This document shows positions 15,620 through 23,118 of a stretch of 64,000 nt of DNA, one piece after another. The notes below the pieces were generated by a model, which was not told the DNA's origin, did no database searches, and was given only the letters and a program-made list of their open reading frames with translations. The stretch spans positions 62,001 through 126,000 of the forward strand of contig CANKZU010000009.1 in assembly GCA_947488615.1 (NCBI GenBank). Reading direction: 5' to 3'. The first letter of the stretch is position 1. Each line of letters starts with the position of its first letter. The translations under genes were made by a program, and so were the position numbers. This DNA is from an uncultured Aurantimonas sp. Lineage in GTDB: Bacteria; Pseudomonadota; Alphaproteobacteria; Rhizobiales; Rhizobiaceae.

Positions 15620-15656
15620 GCTCCTGAAACGAGAAAGCCCGGCGCGATGGCCGGGC
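15620..15656 (-). terminator. Hairpin plus ribosome-binding element, copy 1
   Basis: Minus strand: 7-bp stem GCCGGGC/GCCCGGC variant (15637-15656), then TTTCTCGTTTCAGGAG and the start at 15614. The hairpin and T-rich stretch look like a terminator for the gene upstream, and CAGGAG serves the gene downstream. The 15 bases ctcctgaaacgagaa (15621-15635) recur exactly at 16865-16879. Confidence 0.6.
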
Positions 15657-15698
15657 ATTGGTGGATTGAGGTGAGTGCGAAGTGGCGTGGTGGCGGCG

Positions 15699-15977
15699 CT
15701 AATCGTCGAAAACCGGCAACGCGTCCGATGCCGGTGTGTCGCGGTCGAAGAGCACGTATTCGGCGCCGAGCTGCCGCGCGTGCGTCATGACCCGTCCGAG
15801 ATCGGCGGGGTCATCGGGCCGGGGGTCTTCATCGACCCAGAGAAACCAGCCATAGGGTGTCTCGCCGATCATGTCCTGACCGCCTGCCGCCCGGACATCG
15901 AGCAGAGCGCGGGATGCCGGTGACAGATGCGCGGTCGAACAGTCGAGGAAGAGGCGCAGCGGGTATTGCGGTTTCAT
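15699..15977 (-). CDS. DUF5983-like small protein
   Basis: A 92-residue protein: MKPQYPLRLFLDCSTAHLSP, a middle IGETPYGWFLWVDEDPRPDD, and RVMTHARQLGAEYVLFDRDT. The FLDCSTAHLS and YGWFLWV segments fit the DUF5983 family, though I hold the name loosely. The start ATG 15977 overlaps the stop of the DUF6915 gene (15974) as ATGA. Function unknown. Part of the run of small ICE genes between the helicase and ParB genes. Confidence 0.72.
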   Translation of the reverse strand: MKPQYPLRLFLDCSTAHLSPASRALLDVRAAGGQDMIGETPYGWFLWVDEDPRPDDPADLGRVMTHARQLGAEYVLFDRDTPASDALPVFDD

Positions 15978-16369
15978 GCCACGCCCTCCCGGTGTTGGCG
16001 GTGCGAGTCGGCGGAGGCAGCGAACGGATCGACGATCTTGTGAATGGGCTGTGCCCGGCCCATCCAGGGCTCGGGATGGATACAGCGCACCCAATCGGCG
16101 AAACTCGGGATGAAACCGAGATCTTCGATGACGTGCTGCTCGCCGATCAGACGGGTGGGCACGACGCGCCCGGTCGAGATCGTGATCGTCGCGCCGAAGA
16201 AGCGTTCGAGCATGAAGATGCCCTCGGCATGATGGCGCAGCGCCCGGTGCCGGAAATCGGCGGTCAGCATCTTCGATTCATCGAACCATTGATGCAGGTC
16301 GAGATAGTCTTCCGCCGTCCCGCCCCATTTCCGGACCGAGGACAGCGCGTGATGGTAACAATGTCCCAT
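15974..16369 (-). CDS. DUF6915 family protein
   Basis: A 131-residue protein: MGHCYHHALSSVRKWGGTAE, DYLDLHQWFDESKMLTADFR, HRALRHHAEGIFMLERFFG, then EQHVIEDLGFIPSFADWVRC. The His-rich N-terminus and the H-x(3)-H pattern in HRALRHHAEGIF could bind metal. It fits DUF6915, a family of ICE and plasmid proteins without known function. Only 11 bases separate it from the DUF6878 gene upstream, so the two are probably co-transcribed. Confidence 0.78.
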   Translation of the reverse strand: MGHCYHHALSSVRKWGGTAEDYLDLHQWFDESKMLTADFRHRALRHHAEGIFMLERFFGATITISTGRVVPTRLIGEQHVIEDLGFIPSFADWVRCIHPEPWMGRAQPIHKIVDPFAASADSHRQHREGVA

Positions 16370-16380
16370 GGTGGCCTCCC

Positions 16381-16857
16381 TCAGAACTCGTGGCTGTAGG
16401 ATTCGGTGGCGGTGTAGCGCTCGTTGTAATCGAGCGAGATCGTGCCGCCGGCGACATCGAAGGTGAACTCGCCATAGGCGCCGTCATTGTTCTCCCATCC
16501 GCCATGGGTCTGACCGAGGAAGTCATAGGCCATCGTTTCGACGGCCTCGGTGACACTGCAGCTATGCCGACGAACCTCGTCGCTGCCCCAGACTGCGGAT
16601 GCAATCTCGATCGTGGCATCGGGCAAATCCGTCGTTTCGTCGCCTCTGTGGGCGGCGATGTCCTCGACCTGCCCGCTGTCGCCATAGCCGTCGAACTGCA
16701 CGGTCACGGTGGTGATGCCGGCCTCCGTGAGCACAGCGAAGAGTGCGGATTTGTTGGCGGTGGCGAGTTCGCCAGCCCGCGCGGTGAAGGCCTGCCGCTT
16801 CGCCTCGTAGGCGGCATAGTCGATCGTGAAGGATGTATTGGGGGTGTCGCTTGTCAT
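16381..16857 (-). CDS. DUF6878 family protein
   Basis: A 158-residue acidic protein: MTSDTPNTSFTIDYAAYEAK, LFAVLTEAGITTVTVQFDGY, GDSGQVEDIAAH, then VTEAVETMAYDFLGQTHGGW and ENNDGAYGEFTFDVAGGTIS. This fits DUF6878, found in ICE modules near ArdC and ParB. The acidic, DNA-mimic-like composition is notable but not proof of function. The start ATG 16857 follows the second hairpin-plus-ribosome-binding element (16865-16901). Confidence 0.78.
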   Translation of the reverse strand: MTSDTPNTSFTIDYAAYEAKRQAFTARAGELATANKSALFAVLTEAGITTVTVQFDGYGDSGQVEDIAAHRGDETTDLPDATIEIASAVWGSDEVRRHSCSVTEAVETMAYDFLGQTHGGWENNDGAYGEFTFDVAGGTISLDYNERYTATESYSHEF

Positions 16858-16864
16858 GGGATGT

Positions 16865-16901
16865 CTCCTGAAACGAGAAGGCCCGGTGCGGTGACCGGGC
16901 C
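16865..16901 (-). terminator. Hairpin plus ribosome-binding element, copy 2
   Basis: Perfect 8-bp stem GGCCCGGT/ACCGGGCC (16880-16901) between parB and the DUF6878 gene, followed on the minus strand by TTCTCGTTTCAGGAG. Compared with copy 1 the stem ends differ in paired positions while the flank is identical, so the hairpin itself is maintained. Confidence 0.6.
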
Positions 16902-16955
16902 GGATTGGGAATGGTTGTGGGATGCGGGGCGGCTCCGGCCGCCCCGCAGGAGCGG

Positions 16956-19064
16956 CTATTCGGCAGCGACGGTTTCCGGCTCGTCGACCGGCTCTTCCGC
17001 GCCGTCGTCCTCGTCGGAGAGGAAGGCCGGCAGGGCTTCGGCGTCGTCCACTTCGGCATCCGGGGTGGTGCCAGCGTCGACGTCGGGCAGACGCAGCGGT
17101 TCGGGCAACCAGCCGCTGTCGGCGAGCAGGCGTTCGGCCTCTTTGGCCATGTCCGATTTCTTCAGATGGTCGATGAGCTGCGCGGTTTCCTCGCCCTTGG
17201 CCTCGCGCACCGCTTCGAGGATGCGGGGCTTGGTCACCCGGCCGAAATAGTTCTCGACCGTCGGCCGCCATCCGGTTTCCACCATGTCGAGCCCGACGGC
17301 ACGGGCGAGCCGGTCCGCCTCGTGGATGCGCTGCTGAACGCCGCGCGCGGTCGGCCCCGCACCATAGGGATTGGCCTTCTCGTAGAGCGCGTTGACGCCG
17401 AAGGAGACGCAATGGGCGAGGAGCGCCATGCGGCTTGCATCGTCGAGGCCGCCGATCTTCGCCCAGAGCGCTTCGTCATCGTCGAGGGGCAGATTGGCCT
17501 TCCAGGCCTCGTGCCGGTCGTCGACGGACTTGGCGGCCGCGCTGTCCTTCAGGTCATCGCCCTGAACCGGGAAATAGACCTGCCGGACCGACGCCTCCAG
17601 GCATCCCGGTGCCGAGACGTGCTGGAAGGCGTCGCGCACCAGCTTGTGGATCAGCGCGGTCATGGCGACGGAAGGGTTGTCGGCGAGCGCATCACGCAGC
17701 GCCAAGGACCGATGCGCCGTCAGTTCGATCACCAGCCGCTCGGGCAGCGGCTTGATCGCGTCATCCTCCTCGTCCTGCTGCTCGGGTTCACCACCCACGG
17801 AGATGACGGTGCGCTGCACGGCGCCGGGACCGGTTGCCGCATCGCCATCGCTTCCCGCGTCATCGTCGCCCTCGGACACTTCGTCCTCAGGACGGACATA
17901 GCCACGCTCGACGGAGAGCTGGCCATCGTGGCGGATGCTGACAAATGCACCGGCGCGGCCGATTTCGGCCGGATCGTACTGCTTCGGCCGATCCTCGAAG
18001 GCGTCGAGTGCCACCTCGATCTCGCCGAGGCGTTCATCCACCTCGTCGGGCAATTCGTCGGCCTCGGCATATTCGGCTTCGAGACGGTCGAATTCCTCAC
18101 GCAGGGCCTCGCGGGCGGCCCGCTCCTCCTCGGTCGGATCGACCGGCGTGCCGGTGAGCGCCCGCAAGCCGTTGGTATGGCCATAGGGGAAATCGGCTGC
18201 GACCGAGATCCATTTCCAGCCCTCCTTGGCGATGGTCTCCGCCTCGGCGGTGAGCTTCTCGCCGACCAGCCGTTCGAGCAGAGCGACATCCTCGATCCAG
18301 CCCCCGTCATCGTCCTGGAAGAGATCGCGCAGGACGGTGCCGCCGGCCTCCTCATAGGCTTCGATCGTGACGAAGCGCACGCGCCGGTCCGACGCCCGCA
18401 CGGTGTTCTCCGTCAGCATGCGGCGGATCTGATAGGGTTCCTTCGACCAGCTATGCTCGATGGCCTCACAGACCTGTTCCTGGCGGGCATGATCTGTGGA
18501 AACCGTGAAGGCCATCAACTGATCGAGCGTCATGGCGTCCTCGGCGTAGAGGTCGAGGAGCTTTTCCGACACGGCAGCGAGCTTGAGACGCTGCTTGACG
18601 GTGTTGACCGAAACGAAGAAGCGCGCGGCGATGTCTTCCTCGCTCATGCCCTGGTCCCGGAATGTCTGGAAAGCACGGAACTGGTCGAGGGGATGCAGCG
18701 CTGCGCGCTGGACGTTTTCGGCGAGCGAGTCTTCCTCGGCCGATATGTCGCTGTCCGCCTCGCGCACATGGCAGGGCACCGGCGTGGTCCGTGCCAACCG
18801 CTTCTTCTTGGCGAGAAGTTCGAGCGCCCGGAACCGCCGGCCGCCGGCCGGAACCTCGAACATGCCGGTCTCCTTGCCATCGCCATCAAGGACAGGACGG
18901 GCGTTGAGATTCTGCAGAAGGCCGCGGCGGGCAATGTCCTCGGCCAGGTCCTCGATCGAGACGCCGGCCTTGATGCGCCGGACGTTGGACTGGGAGAGGA
19001 CGAGCTTGTTGAAGGGAATGTCGCGCGAGGCGCTGAGGGTGATCTTCTTGGCTGCTGTCGCCAT
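16956..19064 (-). CDS. parB: Large ParB-like protein of the ICE
   Basis: A 702-residue ParB/Srx-fold protein. The N-terminal ParB domain has FNKLVLSQSNVRRIKAGVSI, EDLAEDIARRGLLQNLNARP, then VPAGGRRFRALELL (the nucleotide-binding GGRRFRA box, about 74-80). A helix-turn-helix region follows (RAFQTFRDQGMSEEDIAARF, FVSVNTVKQRLKLAAVSEKL). The remaining ~450 residues are an acidic extension typical of ICE ParB-like proteins and absent from chromosomal ParB. It may work in partition or as a transcription factor or nuclease-like protein; no ParA gene is adjacent. The start ATG 19064 lies ten bases from the conserved leader at 19074-19149. Confidence 0.9.
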   Translation of the reverse strand: MATAAKKITLSASRDIPFNKLVLSQSNVRRIKAGVSIEDLAEDIARRGLLQNLNARPVLDGDGKETGMFEVPAGGRRFRALELLAKKKRLARTTPVPCHVREADSDISAEEDSLAENVQRAALHPLDQFRAFQTFRDQGMSEEDIAARFFVSVNTVKQRLKLAAVSEKLLDLYAEDAMTLDQLMAFTVSTDHARQEQVCEAIEHSWSKEPYQIRRMLTENTVRASDRRVRFVTIEAYEEAGGTVLRDLFQDDDGGWIEDVALLERLVGEKLTAEAETIAKEGWKWISVAADFPYGHTNGLRALTGTPVDPTEEERAAREALREEFDRLEAEYAEADELPDEVDERLGEIEVALDAFEDRPKQYDPAEIGRAGAFVSIRHDGQLSVERGYVRPEDEVSEGDDDAGSDGDAATGPGAVQRTVISVGGEPEQQDEEDDAIKPLPERLVIELTAHRSLALRDALADNPSVAMTALIHKLVRDAFQHVSAPGCLEASVRQVYFPVQGDDLKDSAAAKSVDDRHEAWKANLPLDDDEALWAKIGGLDDASRMALLAHCVSFGVNALYEKANPYGAGPTARGVQQRIHEADRLARAVGLDMVETGWRPTVENYFGRVTKPRILEAVREAKGEETAQLIDHLKKSDMAKEAERLLADSGWLPEPLRLPDVDAGTTPDAEVDDAEALPAFLSDEDDGAEEPVDEPETVAAE

Positions 19065-19073
19065 GGTGATTTA

Positions 19074-19149
19074 CTCCGCGACGGGCGCCGAGAGCCTCTC
19101 TCTCGGCTTGAAACCCGTCACGGAAACAGGGCGCAGCCCTCTCACTCTC
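19074..19149 (-). promoter_or_regulatory. Structured leader (copy B) upstream of parB
   Basis: Minus strand order: GAGAGTGAGAG box, spacer, TTTCCGTGACGGG, inner arm CCGAGAG, loop agagg, inner arm CTCTCGG, cg, CCCGTCGCGGAG, then the start. The outer arms CCGTGACGGG and CCCGTCGCGG pair except for one position. The 3' arm runs into the GGAG that should be the ribosome-binding site, so folding could hide it. Compare copy A at 20732-20806. Confidence 0.75.
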
Positions 19150-19240
19150 CGGGCGGCGCGGTCGCCGCCCTGCGACTCGCCGCCACATGGGAAAATCGGA
19201 TGCGGATAAAGCGAGCACCAAGTGTCTGCCCGATGCGCAG

Positions 19241-19768
19241 TCAGATTTCGCCTCGGCCGCGCAGACTAACCTCCCGGCCGATGCCGACGATGATATGATC
19301 ATGAAGCGTCAGACCCATAAGCTTGCAGCCTTTCTGGATTTCCTTCGTCATCGCTATGTCGGATGATGAAGGTTCAGGATCACCGGTAGGATGATTGTGC
19401 ACGACGATCAGCGCAGTCGCGTTGAGTGCCAGAGCACGCCTTAATACCTCCCGGGGATAGACGGGAACGTGATCGACCGTGCCTATGGCGAGGCACTCAT
19501 CCGAGACGAGACGGTTCTTCCGGTCGAGATAGAGGACATGAAACCGCTCCACTTCGCCGCGGATGGTGAGTACGCAATAATCCAGCACTGCCTGCCAAGA
19601 TGACAACACCGGGTTCTGGTTGAGGTGGCGCAGCAGGATCTGGCGTGCCTCATAGATGACGACCTGTTCCTGGGCCGAGAGCAGTCCGGACTGAGGCTCC
19701 ATACCAAGCGTCCTGTGATGTCTTGTCATGTCCAACCTGCCGCGCCGGCCATCGGTCAACAGGATCAT
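19241..19768 (-). CDS. RadC-like JAB-domain protein
   Basis: A 175-residue protein of the RadC (JAB/MPN+) family without the N-terminal helix-hairpin-helix of chromosomal RadC. The metal site is complete: Glu in TIRGEVERFHVLYLD (~72) and H124-x-H126 plus D137 in VVHNHPTGDPEPSSSD. Other family marks are VDHVPVYPREVLRRALALNA and LHDHIIVG. Such proteins are common on plasmids and ICEs; a DNA-linked isopeptidase or anti-defence role has been proposed for the family but is not settled. Its ATG 19768 overlaps the ardC stop (19765), so it is coupled to ardC. Confidence 0.9.
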   Translation of the reverse strand: MILLTDGRRGRLDMTRHHRTLGMEPQSGLLSAQEQVVIYEARQILLRHLNQNPVLSSWQAVLDYCVLTIRGEVERFHVLYLDRKNRLVSDECLAIGTVDHVPVYPREVLRRALALNATALIVVHNHPTGDPEPSSSDIAMTKEIQKGCKLMGLTLHDHIIVGIGREVSLRGRGEI

Positions 19769-20724
19769 GCCACCCTCCTGTCGCTGGAGGTCTCGATCAG
19801 GCTGGATTCCGCATCGGCTGGCGCGAAGGCGAGAAGCCAGTCGGCGGCCTTTCCCGCCTGGCTGGCGGCGCGAACGATGGCGCGGTCGTCGCAGCGAAGC
19901 ACCTCGAGCCAGGAGCCGATATAGTCGGCGTGCCGGACCGTTGGTGCGATGCCGAGCGAGGCACAGCAGAAGGCCGCATTGATCTCGGCGACGAGCTCCT
20001 CAAAGGCGTATTTCTTCGTGCCGAACGAGCCCGAGAAATCCCGCCCCAGACGCGAGGTATGACCTGTCGCATGGCCCAGCTCGTGCAGCGCGGTGCGGTG
20101 CCAATTGATGGGCTCGAAATAGGCCTGCGGCGGCGGCACCTGCACGTAGTCGTGGGCCGGCACGTAGAAGGCGCGGTTACCGCCGATCCGGAAATCGATC
20201 CCCGTCGCCGCGATCAGCGCCTCGATGCGCGGTTCGATCAGACCTGTCGGCACGGGCGGCGCGGCGGTCGCGACATCCTCCGGCAGGTTCTCGCACTGGT
20301 CGGTGTTGAAGACGGTGAAGCGCTTGAGGAACGGAATCGCCTGGGCGTCCTCGCCAGTCTCGCGCGCGCGGCGCTTCTCATCCTCCGGCACGAAACGGTC
20401 GGCATAGACGACGGTGGTGCCGCGTTCGCCTTTGCGGACATTGCCGCCGAGAGCCAGTGCCTGGCGGAAGGTCAGCCAACTCTGGCCGGTAAAGCCGCGT
20501 TCGATGACGGCGCCCCAGAGCAGCAGGACGTTGATGCCGGAATACTGACGATCGGTTGAGGCGTTCTTTGGAAGGCCGAGCGGCGCATTTGCGGCCGCCG
20601 TGCCCCAGGGCTGGACCCAGGGCACCCGGCCGGCCTCCAACTCGGCGATGATCTTGTCGGTGATCTCGGAATAAAGATTGGTCCGGTCGCGCCGGGCGCC
20701 GGATTTGCGGTTCGGTCTGGACAT
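19765..20724 (-). CDS. ardC: ArdC antirestriction protein
   Basis: A 319-residue ArdC-type protein. The N-terminal single-stranded-DNA-binding domain (about 12-150) has TNLYSEITDKIIAELEAG, VPWVQPW, and RQYSGINVLLLW. The C-terminal metalloprotease-like domain carries HELGHATGH (214-222, zinc ligands) and a downstream Glu-rich helix YAFEELVAEINAAF. ArdC guards transferred single-stranded DNA from host restriction as it enters the recipient. It is the first gene of a coupled pair with the RadC-like gene and has the longest structured leader in the element (20732-20889). It is the last core ICE gene before the defence cargo. Confidence 0.93.
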   Translation of the reverse strand: MSRPNRKSGARRDRTNLYSEITDKIIAELEAGRVPWVQPWGTAAANAPLGLPKNASTDRQYSGINVLLLWGAVIERGFTGQSWLTFRQALALGGNVRKGERGTTVVYADRFVPEDEKRRARETGEDAQAIPFLKRFTVFNTDQCENLPEDVATAAPPVPTGLIEPRIEALIAATGIDFRIGGNRAFYVPAHDYVQVPPPQAYFEPINWHRTALHELGHATGHTSRLGRDFSGSFGTKKYAFEELVAEINAAFCCASLGIAPTVRHADYIGSWLEVLRCDDRAIVRAASQAGKAADWLLAFAPADAESSLIETSSDRRVA

Positions 20725-20731
20725 CGCGGGT

Positions 20732-20806
20732 CTCCGCGACGGGCGCCGGAGGCCTTTCCTCCGGTCCTCATCCCGTCACGGAAAACCCGTCCGCACTCTC
20801 ACTCTC
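20732..20806 (-). promoter_or_regulatory. Structured leader (copy A) upstream of ardC
   Basis: Minus strand: GAGAGTGAGAG box, spacer, TTTTCCGTGACGGG, inner arm CCGGAGG, loop aaagg, inner arm CCTCCGG, cg, CCCGTCGCGGAG, then seven bases to ATG 20724. Against copy B the outer stem and box are nearly identical while the inner stem differs on both sides and still pairs (CCGGAGG/CCTCCGG against CCGAGAG/CTCTCGG). Such covariation marks a selected RNA or DNA structure. Confidence 0.75.
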
Positions 20807-21288
20807 AAATGGGGGCGTTGCGGGAGAATCCCCCCGCTTGAAGGGGTCGGCCGAGACTACAGGCTCGGCCGCAGGGGAAGGCTTTCCCCTCCCCATCACC
20901 CGGATTGTCGCCCACACTTCCAATCAGCCGAGATCGATGTTCTTGCGGTTCGGCGACCGGGACCAACCAATGCGCGGAGACTGGCGCGAGTTCTTTCTGG
21001 CCTAAAGGCTCTCGGATCACATCGCGCCGTGTCTCGACTTGCTGTGACCTTTGCTATGCTTTTGTCGGCAAGTGCAGAGGTTTCATCACGAAGCTTGTCG
21101 AGGTATTCAGTCAGCCGGAAGTCCGGATTTTATTTTTTGTGTGATACATAATCTCACACGGTGGATGGCAAGGTGAGAGAATAAATATCGGTGGTCCAGT
21201 TCGATCTCAGCACGAGTCCTGGACCTCCTTGAGACGCACGGAACCCGCGCCTTGCGGAACCCTGGAATGCGGGAGGGGGAAACGGAAA
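20807..21288. other. Intergenic region between ardC and the Gabija-like pair
   Basis: No gene seen. The ardC-proximal part is packed with hairpins: GGCCGAG/CTCGGCC at 20849-20870 and GGGGAA/TTCCCC at 20874-20889. The part nearer the Gabija genes is A/T-richer and holds the inverted repeat GTGTGAT-acata-ATCTCACAC (21139-21159), a possible operator or promoter element for the plus-strand genes. The change in base composition here marks the border between ICE core and cargo. Confidence 0.5.
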
Positions 21289-23118
21289 ATGAGAATCCGC
21301 CGACTGAGACTGTCGAACTTCCGAAGCGTCGCCGACGGTGAGGTGATCTTCCCGGGTCACACGGTCATCATTGGCGGGAACAGCGTCGGCAAATCGACGA
21401 TGTGCGAAGCCCTGGACCTGCTGCTCGGTCCGGATCGCTTGTCGCGGGCATCACCTATCGACGAGCATGACTTCTTCGAGCGCCGGTACCTCGATGACGA
21501 TGGTGATCCCATCGTCATCGAATTGGAAGTGATTCTGACCGATCTTACCGCTGACGTGCTTACGAAGTTCCGAACCCACCGCGAATACTGGAACACGACC
21601 ACGAGCACGCTGCTGGATGAGACAGCAACGCCGGAAGATGTCGAGGCCAACGACGTTGTGCCGGCGCTTCGGATCAGGTTCGAGGGCGCATACGATATTG
21701 AGGAGGACGAGTTCCGTGCGGAGACCTACTTCGCCAGTCCGCCGCCGGACGATGAAAGCCGACGCGCCAAGGTCACGCGTCCCGCAAAACGTCAGTTCGG
21801 GTTCATCTATCTTCGCGCGCTGAGGACCGGCTCCAGAGCGCTCAGCCTGGAACGCGGCTCCCTGCTCGACATCATCTTGAAGCTCAAGGACGATGATCGC
21901 TCCGCCATGTGGGAGCAGACGCTTGGGGCAATGGAGGATCTGGATCCGGCGATTGACGCCATACCCCAGCTCAGAGCGATCTTGGACGAAGTCGACAGGC
22001 GCGTGCGTCGGTTTGTGGGTCTTTCCGATGATGATCGGACCTTCCGCCTGTATCCGTCCGCGTTGACACGAGAGAGCCTGCGTCGCTCGATTACGCTGTT
22101 TGGTTCCTCGGAGTGTTCGAACACCCCTGTTCCGTATTGGCGTCTGGGGTCGGGTGTCATCAATTCCATGGTGTTCTCGCTCCTGACGTTCATCGCGGAC
22201 CTCAAGTCCAACGTGATATTCGCGATGGAGGAACCGGAGATCGCGATCCCTCCGCATACGCAGCGCCGCATTGTCCAATTCCTTCAAAGGGAAATGGATC
22301 AGTCGATCCTCACGACCCATTCCCCGTTCGTGCTTGAGCAATACGACCCGGAAAACGTCATCCTCCTGGAAAGGGGGACTGGCGGGAAGGTCGCAGGCCG
22401 TCGGATCGAAGTCACCGGCATCAAGGCCAAGGCCTATCGGGGAAACCTTCGCCGCGTCCTTGCCGAAGCCATGCTTGGCAATGGTGTGCTCTGCGTAGAG
22501 GGCGTTTCCGACGGCGAAGCGATCTACTCCGCTTCCGCCATTCTCGAAGAGCACAGTGCTGAGGGCACGTACACGCCGCTCGATCTGTCGGGCGTCACGG
22601 TGGTGCAGTGCGAGGGGGATGGCGGGCTGTTGCGGTACGGCGAGTTCTTCTCTGGCTTGGGCCTGAAGACCTACGCCTTCTACGACCGACAGAAGAATGA
22701 AGCGCTCAGTGAGGAGATAGTCGAGGTCTTCGATGCGGCCTGGGAGTTGGAGCAGACGGGGATCGAGTATCTGCTTGCCGACGAGATTACGGTCGGCGTC
22801 ATCCGCACATTCCTCATCGAGGCTTCGGACTGGGACGACTATCCGTACAACGCGAAGAACGCGAGCCTGTTCGAGTACGACCCCGATGCGGATGACGAAG
22901 CCGTACAGGCACTCTGCAAGAGGGTGCTCAAGGCCCGGAAGGGTGCAGGATACGCGCAGCGGCTGGTCGAACTTTGTACGGAAGCGGATCTGCCAGCCAT
23001 CGTCGTCGAAGCCCTGGAGCGCATCAGCGAGGATCTTCCCAACGAGCTTTCCGCCAGTGATGGAGATGATGATGACGACGATGATGGTGATCCAGAAGCG
23101 CCCGACGACGAGACATGA
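21289..23118 (+). CDS. gajA: OLD-family ATPase-nuclease, GajA-like
   Basis: A 609-residue protein with an N-terminal ABC-type ATPase (RRLRLSNFRSVADGE; Walker A GGNSVGKST at 29-37; Walker B-like VIFAMEEPEIAIPP near 314) and a C-terminal toprim nuclease half starting at CVEGVSDGEAIYS (about 400). The toprim acidic pair is reduced to FYDRQKN, one Asp. The tail is a run of Asp residues. GajA is a sequence-specific nickase held in check by nucleotides; phage replication depletes these and frees it. ATG 21289 has a GGGAGGGGG ribosome-binding sequence. Its stop overlaps the helicase start (ATGA), the expected Gabija layout. Family secure, Gabija membership likely. Confidence 0.85.
   Translation: MRIRRLRLSNFRSVADGEVIFPGHTVIIGGNSVGKSTMCEALDLLLGPDRLSRASPIDEHDFFERRYLDDDGDPIVIELEVILTDLTADVLTKFRTHREYWNTTTSTLLDETATPEDVEANDVVPALRIRFEGAYDIEEDEFRAETYFASPPPDDESRRAKVTRPAKRQFGFIYLRALRTGSRALSLERGSLLDIILKLKDDDRSAMWEQTLGAMEDLDPAIDAIPQLRAILDEVDRRVRRFVGLSDDDRTFRLYPSALTRESLRRSITLFGSSECSNTPVPYWRLGSGVINSMVFSLLTFIADLKSNVIFAMEEPEIAIPPHTQRRIVQFLQREMDQSILTTHSPFVLEQYDPENVILLERGTGGKVAGRRIEVTGIKAKAYRGNLRRVLAEAMLGNGVLCVEGVSDGEAIYSASAILEEHSAEGTYTPLDLSGVTVVQCEGDGGLLRYGEFFSGLGLKTYAFYDRQKNEALSEEIVEVFDAAWELEQTGIEYLLADEITVGVIRTFLIEASDWDDYPYNAKNASLFEYDPDADDEAVQALCKRVLKARKGAGYAQRLVELCTEADLPAIVVEALERISEDLPNELSASDGDDDDDDDGDPEAPDDET

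Noticed and set aside
16905..19298. Very long plus-strand open frame (797 codons) opposite parB
   Set aside because: It is the antisense shadow of a high-GC gene; it has no family resemblance while the minus strand encodes a clear ParB domain.
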